Below, in pieces: positions 50,205 through 60,279 of a stretch of 64,000 bases of DNA (position 1 is the first letter of the stretch; each line of letters begins with the position of its first letter). The stretch is from NCBI RefSeq assembly GCF_012584455.1, contig NZ_JABAEB010000011.1, forward strand, positions 1 to 64,000, read 5' to 3'. The translations under genes and the position numbers were made by a program. Source of the DNA: Shewanella oncorhynchi. Its GTDB lineage: Bacteria > Pseudomonadota > Gammaproteobacteria > Enterobacterales > Shewanellaceae. The notes under the pieces are model-generated. The model was not told the DNA's origin. It worked only from the letters and a program-made list of their open reading frames with translations, and made no database searches.

Positions 50205-50219
50205 AATTGGGTATTCAAT

Positions 50220-51059
50220 GTGCTGAAAGAGGCTGTCTCTTACTCCATAGCTGAAGGGGAAAGCGTGCGTATCGTGCAAGTCACAGATCCGCATCTTTTT
50301 GCCGATCCTGAAGCTCAGCTATTAGGAGTTAATACTAGCAAAAGTTTTGCTGCCGTATTAAATACGATTAGAGCTGTGGACTATCCTGCTCACTTGATGC
50401 TCGCCACGGGCGATTTGAGTCAAGACTATTCGGCTGAGTCCTATCAGCAATTTGTGAAAGCAGTCACCCCTGTTGGCTTACCTTGCCATTATCTTCCTGG
50501 AAATCATGACGATCCACGGATCATGTATCTGCACATGCAGGGTGAACAGATTTTTGGGCAGCAGCGTATTCTGGCGGGAAACTGGCAAATCCTCATGTTG
50601 GATTCAACCGTGCGGGGAAAGCCTGGCGGCAATATGGCCGAGACTCAGTTCGAATTAATTGATGAAGCCATTGCCGCACATCCTGAATGCCATACTTTAC
50701 TGGTGATGCATCACAATCCCATCGTTGTGAATTGTACTTGGCTGGATCAGCACTGCATGGATAATGGCGCCGAGTTTATCGCGCGAGTGGCAAAGTATCC
50801 GCAGGTCAAAGGATTGCTCTGGGGACATGTGCACCAATGTATTGATACCCATCATAATGGGCCCCATGGCACGTTGCAGTTGATGGCGACACCTTCCACT
50901 TGTATTCAATTTAAGCCGTTATCGCCTTATTTTGCCTTGGATGGCGTTCAACCGGGTTATCGTTTGCTGGAGTTGAAAGCCGATGGTAGCATCAACACTA
51001 AAGTGTATCGCGTACCGGGTAACCATTTTTCCCCCGACAACAACTCTAGCGGTTATTAA
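50220..51059 (+). CDS. cpdA: 3',5'-cyclic-AMP phosphodiesterase
   Basis: A 279-residue calcineurin-like metallophosphoesterase hydrolyses cAMP to AMP and so tunes CRP activity. All metal-binding motifs are seen: DPHLF (about 23), ATGDLSQD (about 62), LPGNHDD (about 92), MHHNP (about 164) and WGHVHQ (about 201). The start is a GTG at 50220; the ATG two bases earlier is out of frame and stops after two codons. Confidence 0.92.
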   Translation: MLKEAVSYSIAEGESVRIVQVTDPHLFADPEAQLLGVNTSKSFAAVLNTIRAVDYPAHLMLATGDLSQDYSAESYQQFVKAVTPVGLPCHYLPGNHDDPRIMYLHMQGEQIFGQQRILAGNWQILMLDSTVRGKPGGNMAETQFELIDEAIAAHPECHTLLVMHHNPIVVNCTWLDQHCMDNGAEFIARVAKYPQVKGLLWGHVHQCIDTHHNGPHGTLQLMATPSTCIQFKPLSPYFALDGVQPGYRLLELKADGSINTKVYRVPGNHFSPDNNSSGY

Positions 51060-51085
51060 CGCGAATAGCCGCAGCCTGAGGAAAT

Positions 51086-51661
51086 ATGCTGCTTTATATT
51101 CACGGTTTTAATAGCTCTCCATTTTCAGATAAAGCTGTGATGACGGCTAAGTACATGGCGCTGCATCACCCTAGTGTGGCCTTCCATCAGCCCCAATTGC
51201 CTAATACACCTAAGGCTGCGATGGTGCTCTTAACCGCTTATGTTGAGGCGGCGATTGATGCCAACGAGCCATTAGCTTATATAGGCTCATCTTTAGGCGG
51301 GTATTTCGCCAGCTATTTAGCCGAAACCTATGGTGGCAAAGCGGTGTTAGTTAATCCTGCGGTAAAACCCTTTGAGTTGTTCGATGAATTTATGGGGCCG
51401 CAATTCAATCCTTACACTGAACAGCATTATCTTGTCTTACCTGAGCATAAGTCTGAAGTCGCTGAATTTAATACGGCTGTGATCCGCAATCCGGATCGTT
51501 TTTTGGTATTATTGCAGACAGGTGATGATGTGCTGGATTATCGCGAAGCGGTCAATAAGTATCATCACTGTCAATTGCGAGTTGAAGCGGGTGGTGATCA
51601 CAGCTTTGTTGGTTATGAGTCGCATCTGCAAACTGTAAGCCAATTTTTACACTTACCTTGA
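51086..51661 (+). CDS. yqiA: YqiA-type esterase
   Basis: A 191-residue alpha/beta-hydrolase of the UPF0227/YqiA family. The N-terminus is YIHGFNSSPFSDKA, the nucleophile is in YIGSSLGGYFA (about Ser69) and the C-terminal GGDHSFVG supplies the histidine. The E. coli homologue hydrolyses short acyl esters. It keeps its place just before parE. Confidence 0.9.
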   Translation: MLLYIHGFNSSPFSDKAVMTAKYMALHHPSVAFHQPQLPNTPKAAMVLLTAYVEAAIDANEPLAYIGSSLGGYFASYLAETYGGKAVLVNPAVKPFELFDEFMGPQFNPYTEQHYLVLPEHKSEVAEFNTAVIRNPDRFLVLLQTGDDVLDYREAVNKYHHCQLRVEAGGDHSFVGYESHLQTVSQFLHLP

Positions 51662-51717
51662 CAAACTGACATGCCGAGCCGCAACATGGCCGGATATAAC
51701 AACCTATAGCGTGCCCT

Positions 51718-53604
51718 ATGACAAATCAATACACCTCTGACGCCATTGAAGTTCTCAACGGACTCGATCCTGTTAAACGCCGTCCAGGTATGTATACCGA
51801 CACCTCCAGACCGAACCATTTGGGCCAAGAGGTCATAGATAACAGTGTCGATGAGGCATTGGCTGGTCACGCGACAAAAATTGAAGTTGTTCTACATACA
51901 GATAACTCCCTCGAAGTCACTGATGATGGCCGTGGTATGCCAGTGGATATCCACCCAGAAGAAGGCATTCCTGGGGTTGAGTTAATTCTGACCAAATTGC
52001 ATGCCGGCGGTAAATTTTCGAATAAAAACTACCAGTTCTCCGGTGGTTTACACGGTGTCGGTATCTCGGTGGTTAACGCTTTGTCGCGCCGTGTCGAAGT
52101 CACGGTTCGCCGTGATGGCCAAGTGTATGACATCGCTTTTGAAAATGGCTTTAAAGTTGAAGATTTACGCCCAACAGGGACCTGTGGCCGTCGTAATACG
52201 GGGACTCGAGTGCATTTTTGGCCCGATGCGAGCTATTTTGATTCGGCTAATTTCTCAAATTCAAAACTGATTTATCTGCTTCGTGCTAAAGCGGTACTGT
52301 GCCCAGGTTTACGGATTAAATTTACCAATAAACAGACAAATGAAGTCCATGAATGGTTCTATGAAAGCGGCCTAACTGATTATTTAAAGGCGGCTATCGG
52401 TGACAATTTAAGATTGCCCGAAGAGCCGTTTGTGGGTTGCTTTAAAGGTCAACTAGAAGCCGCAGATTGGGCCATTACTTGGTTGCCTGAAGGCGGTGAA
52501 TCCATTGGCGAGAGTTATGTTAATTTAATTCCGACTCCACTCGGTGGTACCCATGTGAATGGTTTCCGCCAAGGTTTATTGGAATCGATGCGGGAGTTCT
52601 GTGAGTTCAGAAATTTAATCCCCCGTGGTATTAAACTTTCACCCGAAGATATCTGGGATCGCGCCGCGTTTATATTGTCGGTGAAGATGCAAGAACCGCA
52701 ATTCGCTGGTCAAACAAAAGAAAAGCTTTCTAGTCGCCAATGTGCTGCTTTTGTGTCTGGCGTTGTGCGTGACGCATTCTCACTCTGGTTGAACTCAAAT
52801 ACCGAGTTAGCTGAATCCTTAGCCGAAATGTGCATTAATAATGCCCAGAGCCGCTTAAAGGCCGCCAAAAAAGTGGCCCGCAAAAAGGTGACTTCGGGAC
52901 CTGCACTGCCGGGTAAGCTGACAGACTGTAGTGGCCAAGATCCGATGCGCGGAGAGTTATTCCTCGTGGAAGGGGATTCTGCGGGTGGTAGTGCTAAACA
53001 GGCACGCGATCGTGAGTTTCAAGCCATCATGCCGCTGCGTGGCAAAATCTTGAATACCTGGGAAGTCGATGCTTCGCAGGTGTTAGCTTCACAGGAAGTC
53101 CATGATATTTCGGTCGCGATTGGTTGCGATCCCGATAGCAGTGATATTTCTGAATTACGTTATGGCAAGATTTGTATCCTTGCTGATGCCGACTCAGACG
53201 GACTGCACATTGCTACCTTGTTATGCGCGCTATTTTTGAAGCATTACCGTATCTTGGTTGAGCAGGGTCATGTGTATATTGCTATGCCGCCGTTGTTCCG
53301 TATTGATATCGGCAAAGAGGTTTATTACGCCTTAGATGAGGCAGAAAGAGCGGGTATTTTAGACCGTATTGCCGCTGAGAATAAAAAGGGTAAGGTACAA
53401 GTCACCCGCTTTAAAGGTTTGGGTGAGATGAATCCTTTACAACTTCGTGAAACAACGATGGATCCAAACACCCGTCGTTTAGTACAGTTGACGATAGATG
53501 ACATCGAAGAAACGGATGCTTTGATGGATATGTTGCTCGCTAAGAAGCGTTCGCCTGACCGTAAAAACTGGCTTGAAGATAAGGGTGACATGGCTTTACT
53601 TTAA
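51718..53604 (+). CDS. parE: DNA topoisomerase IV subunit B
   Basis: A 628-residue ATPase subunit of topoisomerase IV, which unlinks daughter chromosomes. The GHKL ATPase shows EVIDNSVDEALAGHA (about 38-52), DDGRGMPVD and the GLHGVG loop. The TOPRIM part shows LVEGDSAGGSAKQARDREFQ (about 418-437), PLRGKILN and the metal-binding DADSDG (about 492-497). Length is normal. The ATG at 51718 has a weak ribosome binding site but fits the family start. Confidence 0.97.
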   Translation: MTNQYTSDAIEVLNGLDPVKRRPGMYTDTSRPNHLGQEVIDNSVDEALAGHATKIEVVLHTDNSLEVTDDGRGMPVDIHPEEGIPGVELILTKLHAGGKFSNKNYQFSGGLHGVGISVVNALSRRVEVTVRRDGQVYDIAFENGFKVEDLRPTGTCGRRNTGTRVHFWPDASYFDSANFSNSKLIYLLRAKAVLCPGLRIKFTNKQTNEVHEWFYESGLTDYLKAAIGDNLRLPEEPFVGCFKGQLEAADWAITWLPEGGESIGESYVNLIPTPLGGTHVNGFRQGLLESMREFCEFRNLIPRGIKLSPEDIWDRAAFILSVKMQEPQFAGQTKEKLSSRQCAAFVSGVVRDAFSLWLNSNTELAESLAEMCINNAQSRLKAAKKVARKKVTSGPALPGKLTDCSGQDPMRGELFLVEGDSAGGSAKQARDREFQAIMPLRGKILNTWEVDASQVLASQEVHDISVAIGCDPDSSDISELRYGKICILADADSDGLHIATLLCALFLKHYRILVEQGHVYIAMPPLFRIDIGKEVYYALDEAERAGILDRIAAENKKGKVQVTRFKGLGEMNPLQLRETTMDPNTRRLVQLTIDDIEETDALMDMLLAKKRSPDRKNWLEDKGDMALL

Positions 53605-53656
53605 TGTTGTGCACTATTGCCGATAACAATAAAACATAGGCATAAAGAAAATTACA

Positions 53657-54829
53657 ATGTTGTATATTAAAACTAATAATTATAATTGCTTAAAGGTGTT
53701 TTCTGCCGGTTTTACGCTCTTAGCGAGTGTGACGTTATTGCTCTGCAATAGCGCCTTTGCGGGTTCCCAATCGATCATGATTACCGTCGCTAAGGGGTTT
53801 GGTTTATCGCTTTATGCCTCGGATATTGGCGATGCTAAGCAGATGGCGATGGGGGCTAATGGCACTTTGTTTGTCGGTTCCAATAAGAGCGGCACTATCC
53901 ATGCTCTCGTTGATAGTAATCAAGATGGTCGTGTCGATAAGCGCTATGTGATAGCCAAAGGGCTTGAATCACCCGATGCGATTGCATTCCACAATGGTGA
54001 CTTGTTTGTCGCCACTGAAAATCAAATAGTGCGCTTTGTTGATATTGAGCAAAGATTGCGCCGCCCGAGTCGACCCAAAGAGATTTACAGTGACTTGCCT
54101 TACTCAGAGAAGAAAAGTTCTCGGGCAATTAATTTTGGCCCAGATGGCCGTTTATATGTGTCTATTGGTGCGCCCTGTAACGTCTGTGAAGCGCCAGTGC
54201 CTTACAGTAGTATCATAGCGATCAATGTTGATACAGGCGCGAGTGAGCAGATTGCGGCTGGTGTGCGAGATGCAAGTGGATTTGATTGGTCGCCAATAGA
54301 CAAAAAATTATGGTTTGCCGATCAAGGCCGTGATTGGATGGGGGACAACTTGCCACCCGATGAGATTAACCGCATCGATGTGGTAGGGGGTCATTATGGC
54401 TTCCCTTATTTACATGCCAGTAGTGTTGTCGAACCTGCCTATGAAAAACCGAAAAATTTAAAAATCACTCTGCCAATGTATGAGTTGCCAGCCCATGTTG
54501 CACCCACGGGACTTGCATTTTATCGCGGCAGTCAATTTCCCGATATTTACCATAATCAGTTGTTTGTCGCCGAAAATGGCTCGTGGAATCGTTCGAGTAA
54601 AGTTGGCTATCAAGTGGTGATGTTGAAGATTGAAGATCAAAAAGTGGTGAGTCGTGAAACGGTTGTTAGTTTCCTTGACGGTGAATTTCCCGTTGCTCGA
54701 CCCTTTGCGCTGTTATCGGCATCCGATGGTGCTATGTACATCTCCGATGATTTAAAAGGTAACGTGTATCGCTTGTTTTATAAGGGCGATAGTACTGAAG
54801 AAACACAGGAACTAGAAGAAAATGAGTGA
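53657..54829 (+). CDS. PQQ-dependent sugar dehydrogenase-like protein
   Basis: A 390-residue exported protein with a beta-propeller of the sorbosone/glucose dehydrogenase type. A signal peptide covers about 1-36. Typical segments are INFGPDGRLYVSIGAPCNVC, GVRDASGFDW and PDEINRIDVVGGHYGFPY. It probably oxidises a sugar or similar compound in the periplasm with PQQ. It lies between parE and parC, overlaps parC by 8 bp, and may be co-transcribed. Confidence 0.85.
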   Translation: MLYIKTNNYNCLKVFSAGFTLLASVTLLLCNSAFAGSQSIMITVAKGFGLSLYASDIGDAKQMAMGANGTLFVGSNKSGTIHALVDSNQDGRVDKRYVIAKGLESPDAIAFHNGDLFVATENQIVRFVDIEQRLRRPSRPKEIYSDLPYSEKKSSRAINFGPDGRLYVSIGAPCNVCEAPVPYSSIIAINVDTGASEQIAAGVRDASGFDWSPIDKKLWFADQGRDWMGDNLPPDEINRIDVVGGHYGFPYLHASSVVEPAYEKPKNLKITLPMYELPAHVAPTGLAFYRGSQFPDIYHNQLFVAENGSWNRSSKVGYQVVMLKIEDQKVVSRETVVSFLDGEFPVARPFALLSASDGAMYISDDLKGNVYRLFYKGDSTEETQELEENE

Positions 54830-57098
54830 CGCTATCAAGTTAAGTCTCGATGGGGTAGAGCAAATGCCATTGCGGCGCTTTACCGAAGAGGCTTATCTGA
54901 ACTATTCCATGTACGTCATTATGGACCGAGCCCTGCCACACATTGGTGATGGACTTAAACCGGTACAGCGTCGAATTATCTATGCGATGAGTGAGTTAGG
55001 TTTATCGGCTCAATCTAAGCATAAAAAGTCGGCCCGTACGGTTGGTGACGTATTAGGTAAATACCATCCTCACGGCGATAGTGCCTGTTATGAGGCTATG
55101 GTATTGATGGCGCAGCCATTTTCATATCGCTACCCGTTAGTCGATGGCCAAGGTAACTGGGGTGCCCCCGATGATCCTAAGTCATTTGCGGCTATGCGTT
55201 ATACCGAAGCACGTCTCTCTAAATTCTCTGAAGTGTTACTCAGTGAACTGGGACAAGGTACGGTTGAATGGGGTGCTAACTTCGATGGCACTTTGAAGGA
55301 ACCTAAAGTACTGCCTGCACGTTTACCGCATATCTTACTCAATGGTATTACTGGTATTGCCGTAGGTATGGCGACGGATATTCCGCCGCATAACGTGAGA
55401 GAATTAGTCTCCGCCTGCGTAGCATTGCTCGATGATCCTAAGCTTGAACTCGAGCAATTGATGGCCTTTGTACCAGGCCCTGATTATCCAACTGAAGCCG
55501 AGATTATTACCCCGTCTGCCGATATTGCAAAAATTTATGAGTCGGGCCGTGGGTCATTAAGAGCACGTGCGGTTTACACTGTCGATGGCGGTGAAATCAT
55601 TATAACGGCGCTGCCGCATCAAGCCAGTAGCGGTAAAATCTTAGAGCAAATCGCCGGTCAAATGCAGGCGAAGAAATTGCCTATGGTGGCCGATTTACGC
55701 GATGAGTCGGATCATGAAAACCCAGTGCGTCTTGTGGTGGTGCCGCGCTCCAATCGCGTCGATTGCGATCAACTGATGGCGCATTTGTTTGCCACCACAG
55801 ATTTAGAAAAGAGCTTTAGAGTTAACTTAAATGTGCTAGGTCTCGATGGGCGTCCGCGAGTTAAAGGGTTGAAAACCTTATTAACTGAGTGGTTAGAGTT
55901 CCGCGTTGATACGGTTAAACGTCGTTTAGAATATCGTTTAGACAAGGTGGTATCGCGGTTACATATACTCGAAGCCCTAATGATCGCTTTCCTCAACATT
56001 GATGAAGTGATCGAGATTATTCGTTTTCACGATGATCCTAAAGCCGAGTTGATGGCCCGTTTTTCACTCAGTGATAAACAAGCCGAATCGATCCTCGAGT
56101 TAAAGTTACGGCATTTAGCTAAGTTAGAAGAATTTAAGATCACGGCCGAACAAAATGAGCTTGAAGCCGAACGCGAAAAACTGGAGCAGTTATTGGGCTC
56201 AGAGCGTCGCTTGAAGACGTTGATCAAGAAAGAATTAATTCAAGATGCGGAAACCTATGGCGATAATCGTCGCTCGCCAATCGTATTGCGTAATGAGTCC
56301 AAAGCATTAACTGAACAAGAGTTAACGCCGACAGAAGCCGTGACTGTTGTCTTATCTGAAAAAGGTTGGGTGCGTTGTGCTAAGGGCCACGATATCGATC
56401 CTTTGTCGCTCTCCTATAAGTCTGGCGACCAATATCTATGTAGCGCGATGGGACGTAGCAATCAGGCTGCAGTGTTTATTGATTCGTCTGGGCGGGCTTT
56501 TGCGACTGATAGCCATACTCTGCCATCGGCTCGCAGCCAAGGTGAGCCTATTACTACTCGCTTCAATATGGCACCTGGCGAAACCATGCAGCATGTGTTG
56601 ATGGGTGAGGAAGACCAATGTTACTTGTTAGCAACGGATGCGGGTTACGGTTTTATTTGTTCATACAACGATATGGTGTCGCGCAATAAAGCGGGTAAAG
56701 CCTTGCTGAGTCTACCAACAAACGCTAAATCATTAACGCCTAAGTTGATCGACCGCACTAAAGAAATGTCACTGCTAGCGATCACAAACGAAGGGCGGAT
56801 GTTACTGTTTTCGCTAGAAGCGTTACCGCAATTATCCAAGGGTAAAGGTAATAAAATTATTGGCATACCAACCGAAAGGGCCAAGAGTCGCGATGAACTT
56901 ATGACACATTTACAATTAGTGCCGAGTGATACGCCGGTTACCTTGTGGGCAGGTAAGCGCAAACTCACACTGAAGCCAAGCGATCTTGAGCATTATCGAG
57001 GTGAACGTGGTCGTCGTGGTGCAAAATTGCCTAGAGGATTACAACGTGTCGATAGCGTTGAATTAGGTGACGGTGGTGATGCTTTAGCGAGCATCTAA
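54822..57098 (+). CDS. parC: DNA topoisomerase IV subunit A
   Basis: A 758-residue DNA-cutting subunit partnering ParE. The catalytic tyrosine lies in FAAMRYTEARL (Tyr127). The quinolone-determining region HPHGDSACYEAM keeps Ser87 and Glu91 (S80 and E84 in E. coli numbering), the susceptible-type residues. The C-terminal part forms a degenerate beta-pinwheel and is of normal length. Confidence 0.97.
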   Translation: MSDAIKLSLDGVEQMPLRRFTEEAYLNYSMYVIMDRALPHIGDGLKPVQRRIIYAMSELGLSAQSKHKKSARTVGDVLGKYHPHGDSACYEAMVLMAQPFSYRYPLVDGQGNWGAPDDPKSFAAMRYTEARLSKFSEVLLSELGQGTVEWGANFDGTLKEPKVLPARLPHILLNGITGIAVGMATDIPPHNVRELVSACVALLDDPKLELEQLMAFVPGPDYPTEAEIITPSADIAKIYESGRGSLRARAVYTVDGGEIIITALPHQASSGKILEQIAGQMQAKKLPMVADLRDESDHENPVRLVVVPRSNRVDCDQLMAHLFATTDLEKSFRVNLNVLGLDGRPRVKGLKTLLTEWLEFRVDTVKRRLEYRLDKVVSRLHILEALMIAFLNIDEVIEIIRFHDDPKAELMARFSLSDKQAESILELKLRHLAKLEEFKITAEQNELEAEREKLEQLLGSERRLKTLIKKELIQDAETYGDNRRSPIVLRNESKALTEQELTPTEAVTVVLSEKGWVRCAKGHDIDPLSLSYKSGDQYLCSAMGRSNQAAVFIDSSGRAFATDSHTLPSARSQGEPITTRFNMAPGETMQHVLMGEEDQCYLLATDAGYGFICSYNDMVSRNKAGKALLSLPTNAKSLTPKLIDRTKEMSLLAITNEGRMLLFSLEALPQLSKGKGNKIIGIPTERAKSRDELMTHLQLVPSDTPVTLWAGKRKLTLKPSDLEHYRGERGRRGAKLPRGLQRVDSVELGDGGDALASI

Positions 57099-57144
57099 TG
57101 CTTTGTAATGGCTTCAATGCTATAAAGAATTAAATGGGTTAACT

Positions 57145-57177
57145 AAAACCACCTCAGTTTGGCTTAGGTGGTTTTTT
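57145..57177 (+). terminator. Terminator after parC
   Basis: AAAACCACCT and AGGTGGTTTT form a stem with an 11-base loop, followed by TTATTTTT. It ends the nudF-parC gene series. Confidence 0.85.
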
Positions 57178-57215
57178 ATTTTTGGCGCTTTTGGATTAGA
57201 TTTGAGACATAAAAA

Positions 57216-57243
57216 AACCTACTGTATTACTACAGTAGGTTTC
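57216..57243 (-). terminator. Terminator of the first porin gene
   Basis: AACCTACTGTA, a TTAC loop and TACAGTAGGTT, with a run of A on the plus strand that reads as U in the leftward transcript. It lies just beyond the porin stop codon. Confidence 0.88.
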
Positions 57244-57264
57244 TATTATCTCTTAGGTAAGAGA

Positions 57265-58353
57265 TTAGAAGTCGTAACGTACGCCTACAGAGAATACGTT
57301 GTCATCTTGTAGATCAACTTTGTTACCTGCAACAATATGGTCACCGCGGTACATAGCGTATTGGCCGTATACCATAGTTGATTTAGCTAAACGATAGTCA
57401 GCACCCACGTTGAAGTTTTGTACGTTGATGTCAGTACCTGTAGCAATAATAGCTTTACCATTAGCATCTTTGCCTATGGTGTTTACGTTTTTGTAGTAAT
57501 TACCAAAGCCAGCTTCGTCAACACCATACTCTGCTTTAAGGTTCACACCATTCAAGTCATAAGAAACGTTAACAAAGTAAGTATTACCTTCGATGTCATT
57601 GTTCACAACATCTTCAGAGTTTTGGAATAAACCGCCGACTTTGAATTGACCGAATTTTGCTTGGCCCACTAAACGGTATGCATCAACACCCGCGATGCCT
57701 TTGTTATAGGCTACAGCAGCATAGTAATTCTGTTCTTTAAACTTGCTGTCACCTAGAGTTGCGCTTAATGCATATAGGCTTTCAGAAGTCTTAGCTGTAG
57801 TGTCGTTATCATCAAATTGATAGTTAGCGTTTAATGTTACTAAGCCTGCGATTTTTGGAGAGTAGTACCAAACACCATCAGCGCTTCGTGTTTGAGCACT
57901 AATTAAACGGTCGATATCGGCGTTAGTGTTACCGAAAATATCCACAGCGCCTTCGGCTTGTTTAAATACGGTATCATTACGGCCGACTAACACAGTACCT
58001 GCGTTAGTTTTTAAACCTAAGAAAGTGTTACGTGCTTTGAAAACATCACCAGTAGTAGATGTATTTTCAACTTGGAATTCCATTTGATAGATAGCTTCAA
58101 AGCCATCAGCGATTTTTTCTGAACCTTTAACACCTAATAGAGAGAAGTTGTTTTCTAAATAAGTACCTGCGTTATTTTCATCGGCATAGTTTGCATTTAA
58201 GCCGTTAGTACCTGATTGTAGAGTGGCACCTGTGTCAGTATGGGTTAGAGCAAGCTCTAAACGACCATAGAAGCTTGGGCCTTCGGCTAGCGCACCGAAT
58301 GAAGCCAATGCCAATACTGATGCAACTGATGCAGAGATGAATGTCTTTTTCAT
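57265..58353 (-). CDS. OmpC-like porin (first copy)
   Basis: A 362-residue trimeric general porin. The signal peptide ends at LASFGALA, and the body has the 16-strand pattern, including YQMEFQVEN, ARNTFLGLKTNAGTVLVGRN and the C-terminal FSVGVRYDF. It lets small hydrophilic solutes across the outer membrane. The second porin gene upstream is a close paralogue with the same orientation. Confidence 0.93.
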   Translation of the reverse strand: MKKTFISASVASVLALASFGALAEGPSFYGRLELALTHTDTGATLQSGTNGLNANYADENNAGTYLENNFSLLGVKGSEKIADGFEAIYQMEFQVENTSTTGDVFKARNTFLGLKTNAGTVLVGRNDTVFKQAEGAVDIFGNTNADIDRLISAQTRSADGVWYYSPKIAGLVTLNANYQFDDNDTTAKTSESLYALSATLGDSKFKEQNYYAAVAYNKGIAGVDAYRLVGQAKFGQFKVGGLFQNSEDVVNNDIEGNTYFVNVSYDLNGVNLKAEYGVDEAGFGNYYKNVNTIGKDANGKAIIATGTDINVQNFNVGADYRLAKSTMVYGQYAMYRGDHIVAGNKVDLQDDNVFSVGVRYDF

Positions 58354-58788
58354 GTTTTGTGCTCCCTCGAACCTAAGTTCTTATCCATTTTTCATGGTTT
58401 TTGTGTGGTTTAACGCATTTGCTACCTGAGTCGGTAACAAAGTTGCCGCCGATTTTTACAGTTTTACGACTCGCAGGCTGTGGCGCAGATCATGTTTTTG
58501 GCTCTCCTTGCCTATATTCGGGCCATTTCTGGGATCTTTCCTTATATCTTGACTGCAAATTTACCTGAAAGGGGTAAAACTCTATTTTTCACTTACTACT
58601 TAAGTGGTAGGTAAGGCGGATTGCCTTAGATAGTGCGTCGGCGAGGGTAACTGTAGCATATACTAATGCTGTAGCAAGTCTGTCATATTGGTTATAGATT
58701 TGTGTTTGGGGGCGATATCTAAGCAGAAAAAGCGGCCGAAGCCGCTTTTTTATCAATAAATAACCTTGGGGTTAGTTGATTAATCTAT
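58354..58788. other. Promoter and leader region of the first porin gene
   Basis: This 435-bp gap holds no gene. It includes the long upstream region of the first porin gene and the terminator of the second (58727-58747). The length suggests a regulated promoter and a long 5' leader, as is common for porins controlled by small RNAs. Confidence 0.5.
58727..58747 (-). terminator. Terminator of the second porin gene
   Basis: On the leftward transcript GCGGC, a TTCG loop and GCCGC are followed by TTTTTC. The TTCG tetraloop makes this a very stable terminator. Confidence 0.85.
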
Positions 58789-59853
58789 TTAAAAATCAAC
58801 GCGTAAACCGACAGTAAAGATGTTGTCATTCAGGTCTTGCTTTACATCGGCCAACATAAGATCGCCATCGAAGCGTGTGTAGTGACCATAGACCATAGTC
58901 TTAGTGCTCAGGCGGTAATCAGCTCCCGCACTGAACTGTTGCAGGTCAACATCACGGACCAGTTCTAGGCCACTGTTGTCTTGGTCACCAACATAACGGC
59001 TCACGTACTTGCCTAGACCTGAGTCATCTTTGCCGTACATCATCTTTAGTTTTAAGTCGCCAATTAAGTAGGCTGCGTTGACAAAATAGGTATCGCCTGA
59101 GAGATTGGCAAACTTATCATCCACATGCTCACTGTGTTGATATAAGGCACCTAAGATTACGTCACCGAATTTAGCTTGGGCCACACCACGATAGGCTTCA
59201 ATGTTATCAATACCATCACTATAGGCGGCAGCGACATAGTAGTTTTGTGCTTTAAAGGCTTTATCCCCTAAGGTGGCGCTCAGAGCATACATTTGATCTT
59301 TGCTATACACGTCGTTGCCATTGCTATCCACTTGGTCATAGTTATCACTCATCAGATAAGTGGCATTAAGCGTCACGAGATCGGCAATTTTAGGTGAATA
59401 GTAAGAAATGCCATCGGCGGAGCGTGTTTGGCCTGCAACCAGTAAGTCGATATCAGCATTGGTATTACCGAAAAGATCGAAGCTACCTTCAGCTGCTTTA
59501 AATACGGTATCGTTACGACCCACTAAGGCCGTACCTGCGGCACTTCTGATACCTAGGAATGTATTACGGGCATTGAAGGTTTTATTTGAGTTATCAAAGT
59601 TTTCGACACCAAATTCCATTTGATAAATGATGTCAAAGTAAGGGCTTACAGCTTCAGAACCTTTTACGCCTAACCAAGAGAAGTTGTTTTCAAGAACAGT
59701 GCCCTCCTTTTGGTTTTGAGTTGCATAACCTGTGTCTGAATTGGTAATGGCAAGATCAGCATGACCATAGAATTCAGGGCCATCGGCGAGTGCTGTGAAT
59801 GAATAGAGTGTGAGGCTAGAAATAATAGCCGTCGTCAGTAGATTCTTTTTCAT
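58789..59853 (-). CDS. OmpC-like porin (second copy)
   Basis: A 354-residue paralogue of the neighbouring porin, with the same core segments (YQMEFGVEN, ARNTFLGIRSAAGTALVGRN, FTVGLRVDF at the end). The ATG at 59853 is chosen over 59859 because AGGA is 9 bases upstream; the longer frame has no signal peptide at its start. The signal ends at FTALA. A possible CRP site lies about 110 bp upstream of the start. Confidence 0.92.
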   Translation of the reverse strand: MKKNLLTTAIISSLTLYSFTALADGPEFYGHADLAITNSDTGYATQNQKEGTVLENNFSWLGVKGSEAVSPYFDIIYQMEFGVENFDNSNKTFNARNTFLGIRSAAGTALVGRNDTVFKAAEGSFDLFGNTNADIDLLVAGQTRSADGISYYSPKIADLVTLNATYLMSDNYDQVDSNGNDVYSKDQMYALSATLGDKAFKAQNYYVAAAYSDGIDNIEAYRGVAQAKFGDVILGALYQHSEHVDDKFANLSGDTYFVNAAYLIGDLKLKMMYGKDDSGLGKYVSRYVGDQDNSGLELVRDVDLQQFSAGADYRLSTKTMVYGHYTRFDGDLMLADVKQDLNDNIFTVGLRVDF

Positions 59854-59958
59854 CTTCATTTTCCTGTGCTTATCGCTGTTATATGCATTGATAACTTCAG
59901 TATCTATGCATGCTGTTGAGCTTTTATGCGGCAAAGTCTGCACAGACTTGAAATGATA

Positions 59959-59980
59959 AAGTGTGATCTTGATCAAGTTT
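59959..59980 (-). promoter_or_regulatory. Possible CRP site upstream of the second porin gene
   Basis: AAGTGTGATCTTGATCAAGT has one perfect half site (TGTGA), the correct 6-bp spacer and a weaker second half (TCAAG). It lies about 107 bp before the start codon, in a range suitable for activation. The remainder of the 59854-60279 gap shows no gene. Confidence 0.45.
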
Positions 59981-60279
59981 CATATAAAGGATGGCTTATT
60001 CAACATATTGTTTTACAAGTGAAATACATGTTTTTATTAAGTCGATTACCAAATGACTCGGTGGTAAATGATGGGCCTTTGCTTTTATTACACTCATTTA
60101 GTATTCGTATCCCTTTGCATCTAGTGTTTGGTGGCTGAGGATCTGATTTCGGTTTATGTCGATATCGTTTAGAATCCACGGCACATTTCTGGTGTTGCTT
60201 TTAAGCTGTCCCAGCTGGTATCTACTGGATGCTAGTGCAAGCGCTCCTGCTGTTATTGGGTAATATAAGGTAAGTATTT

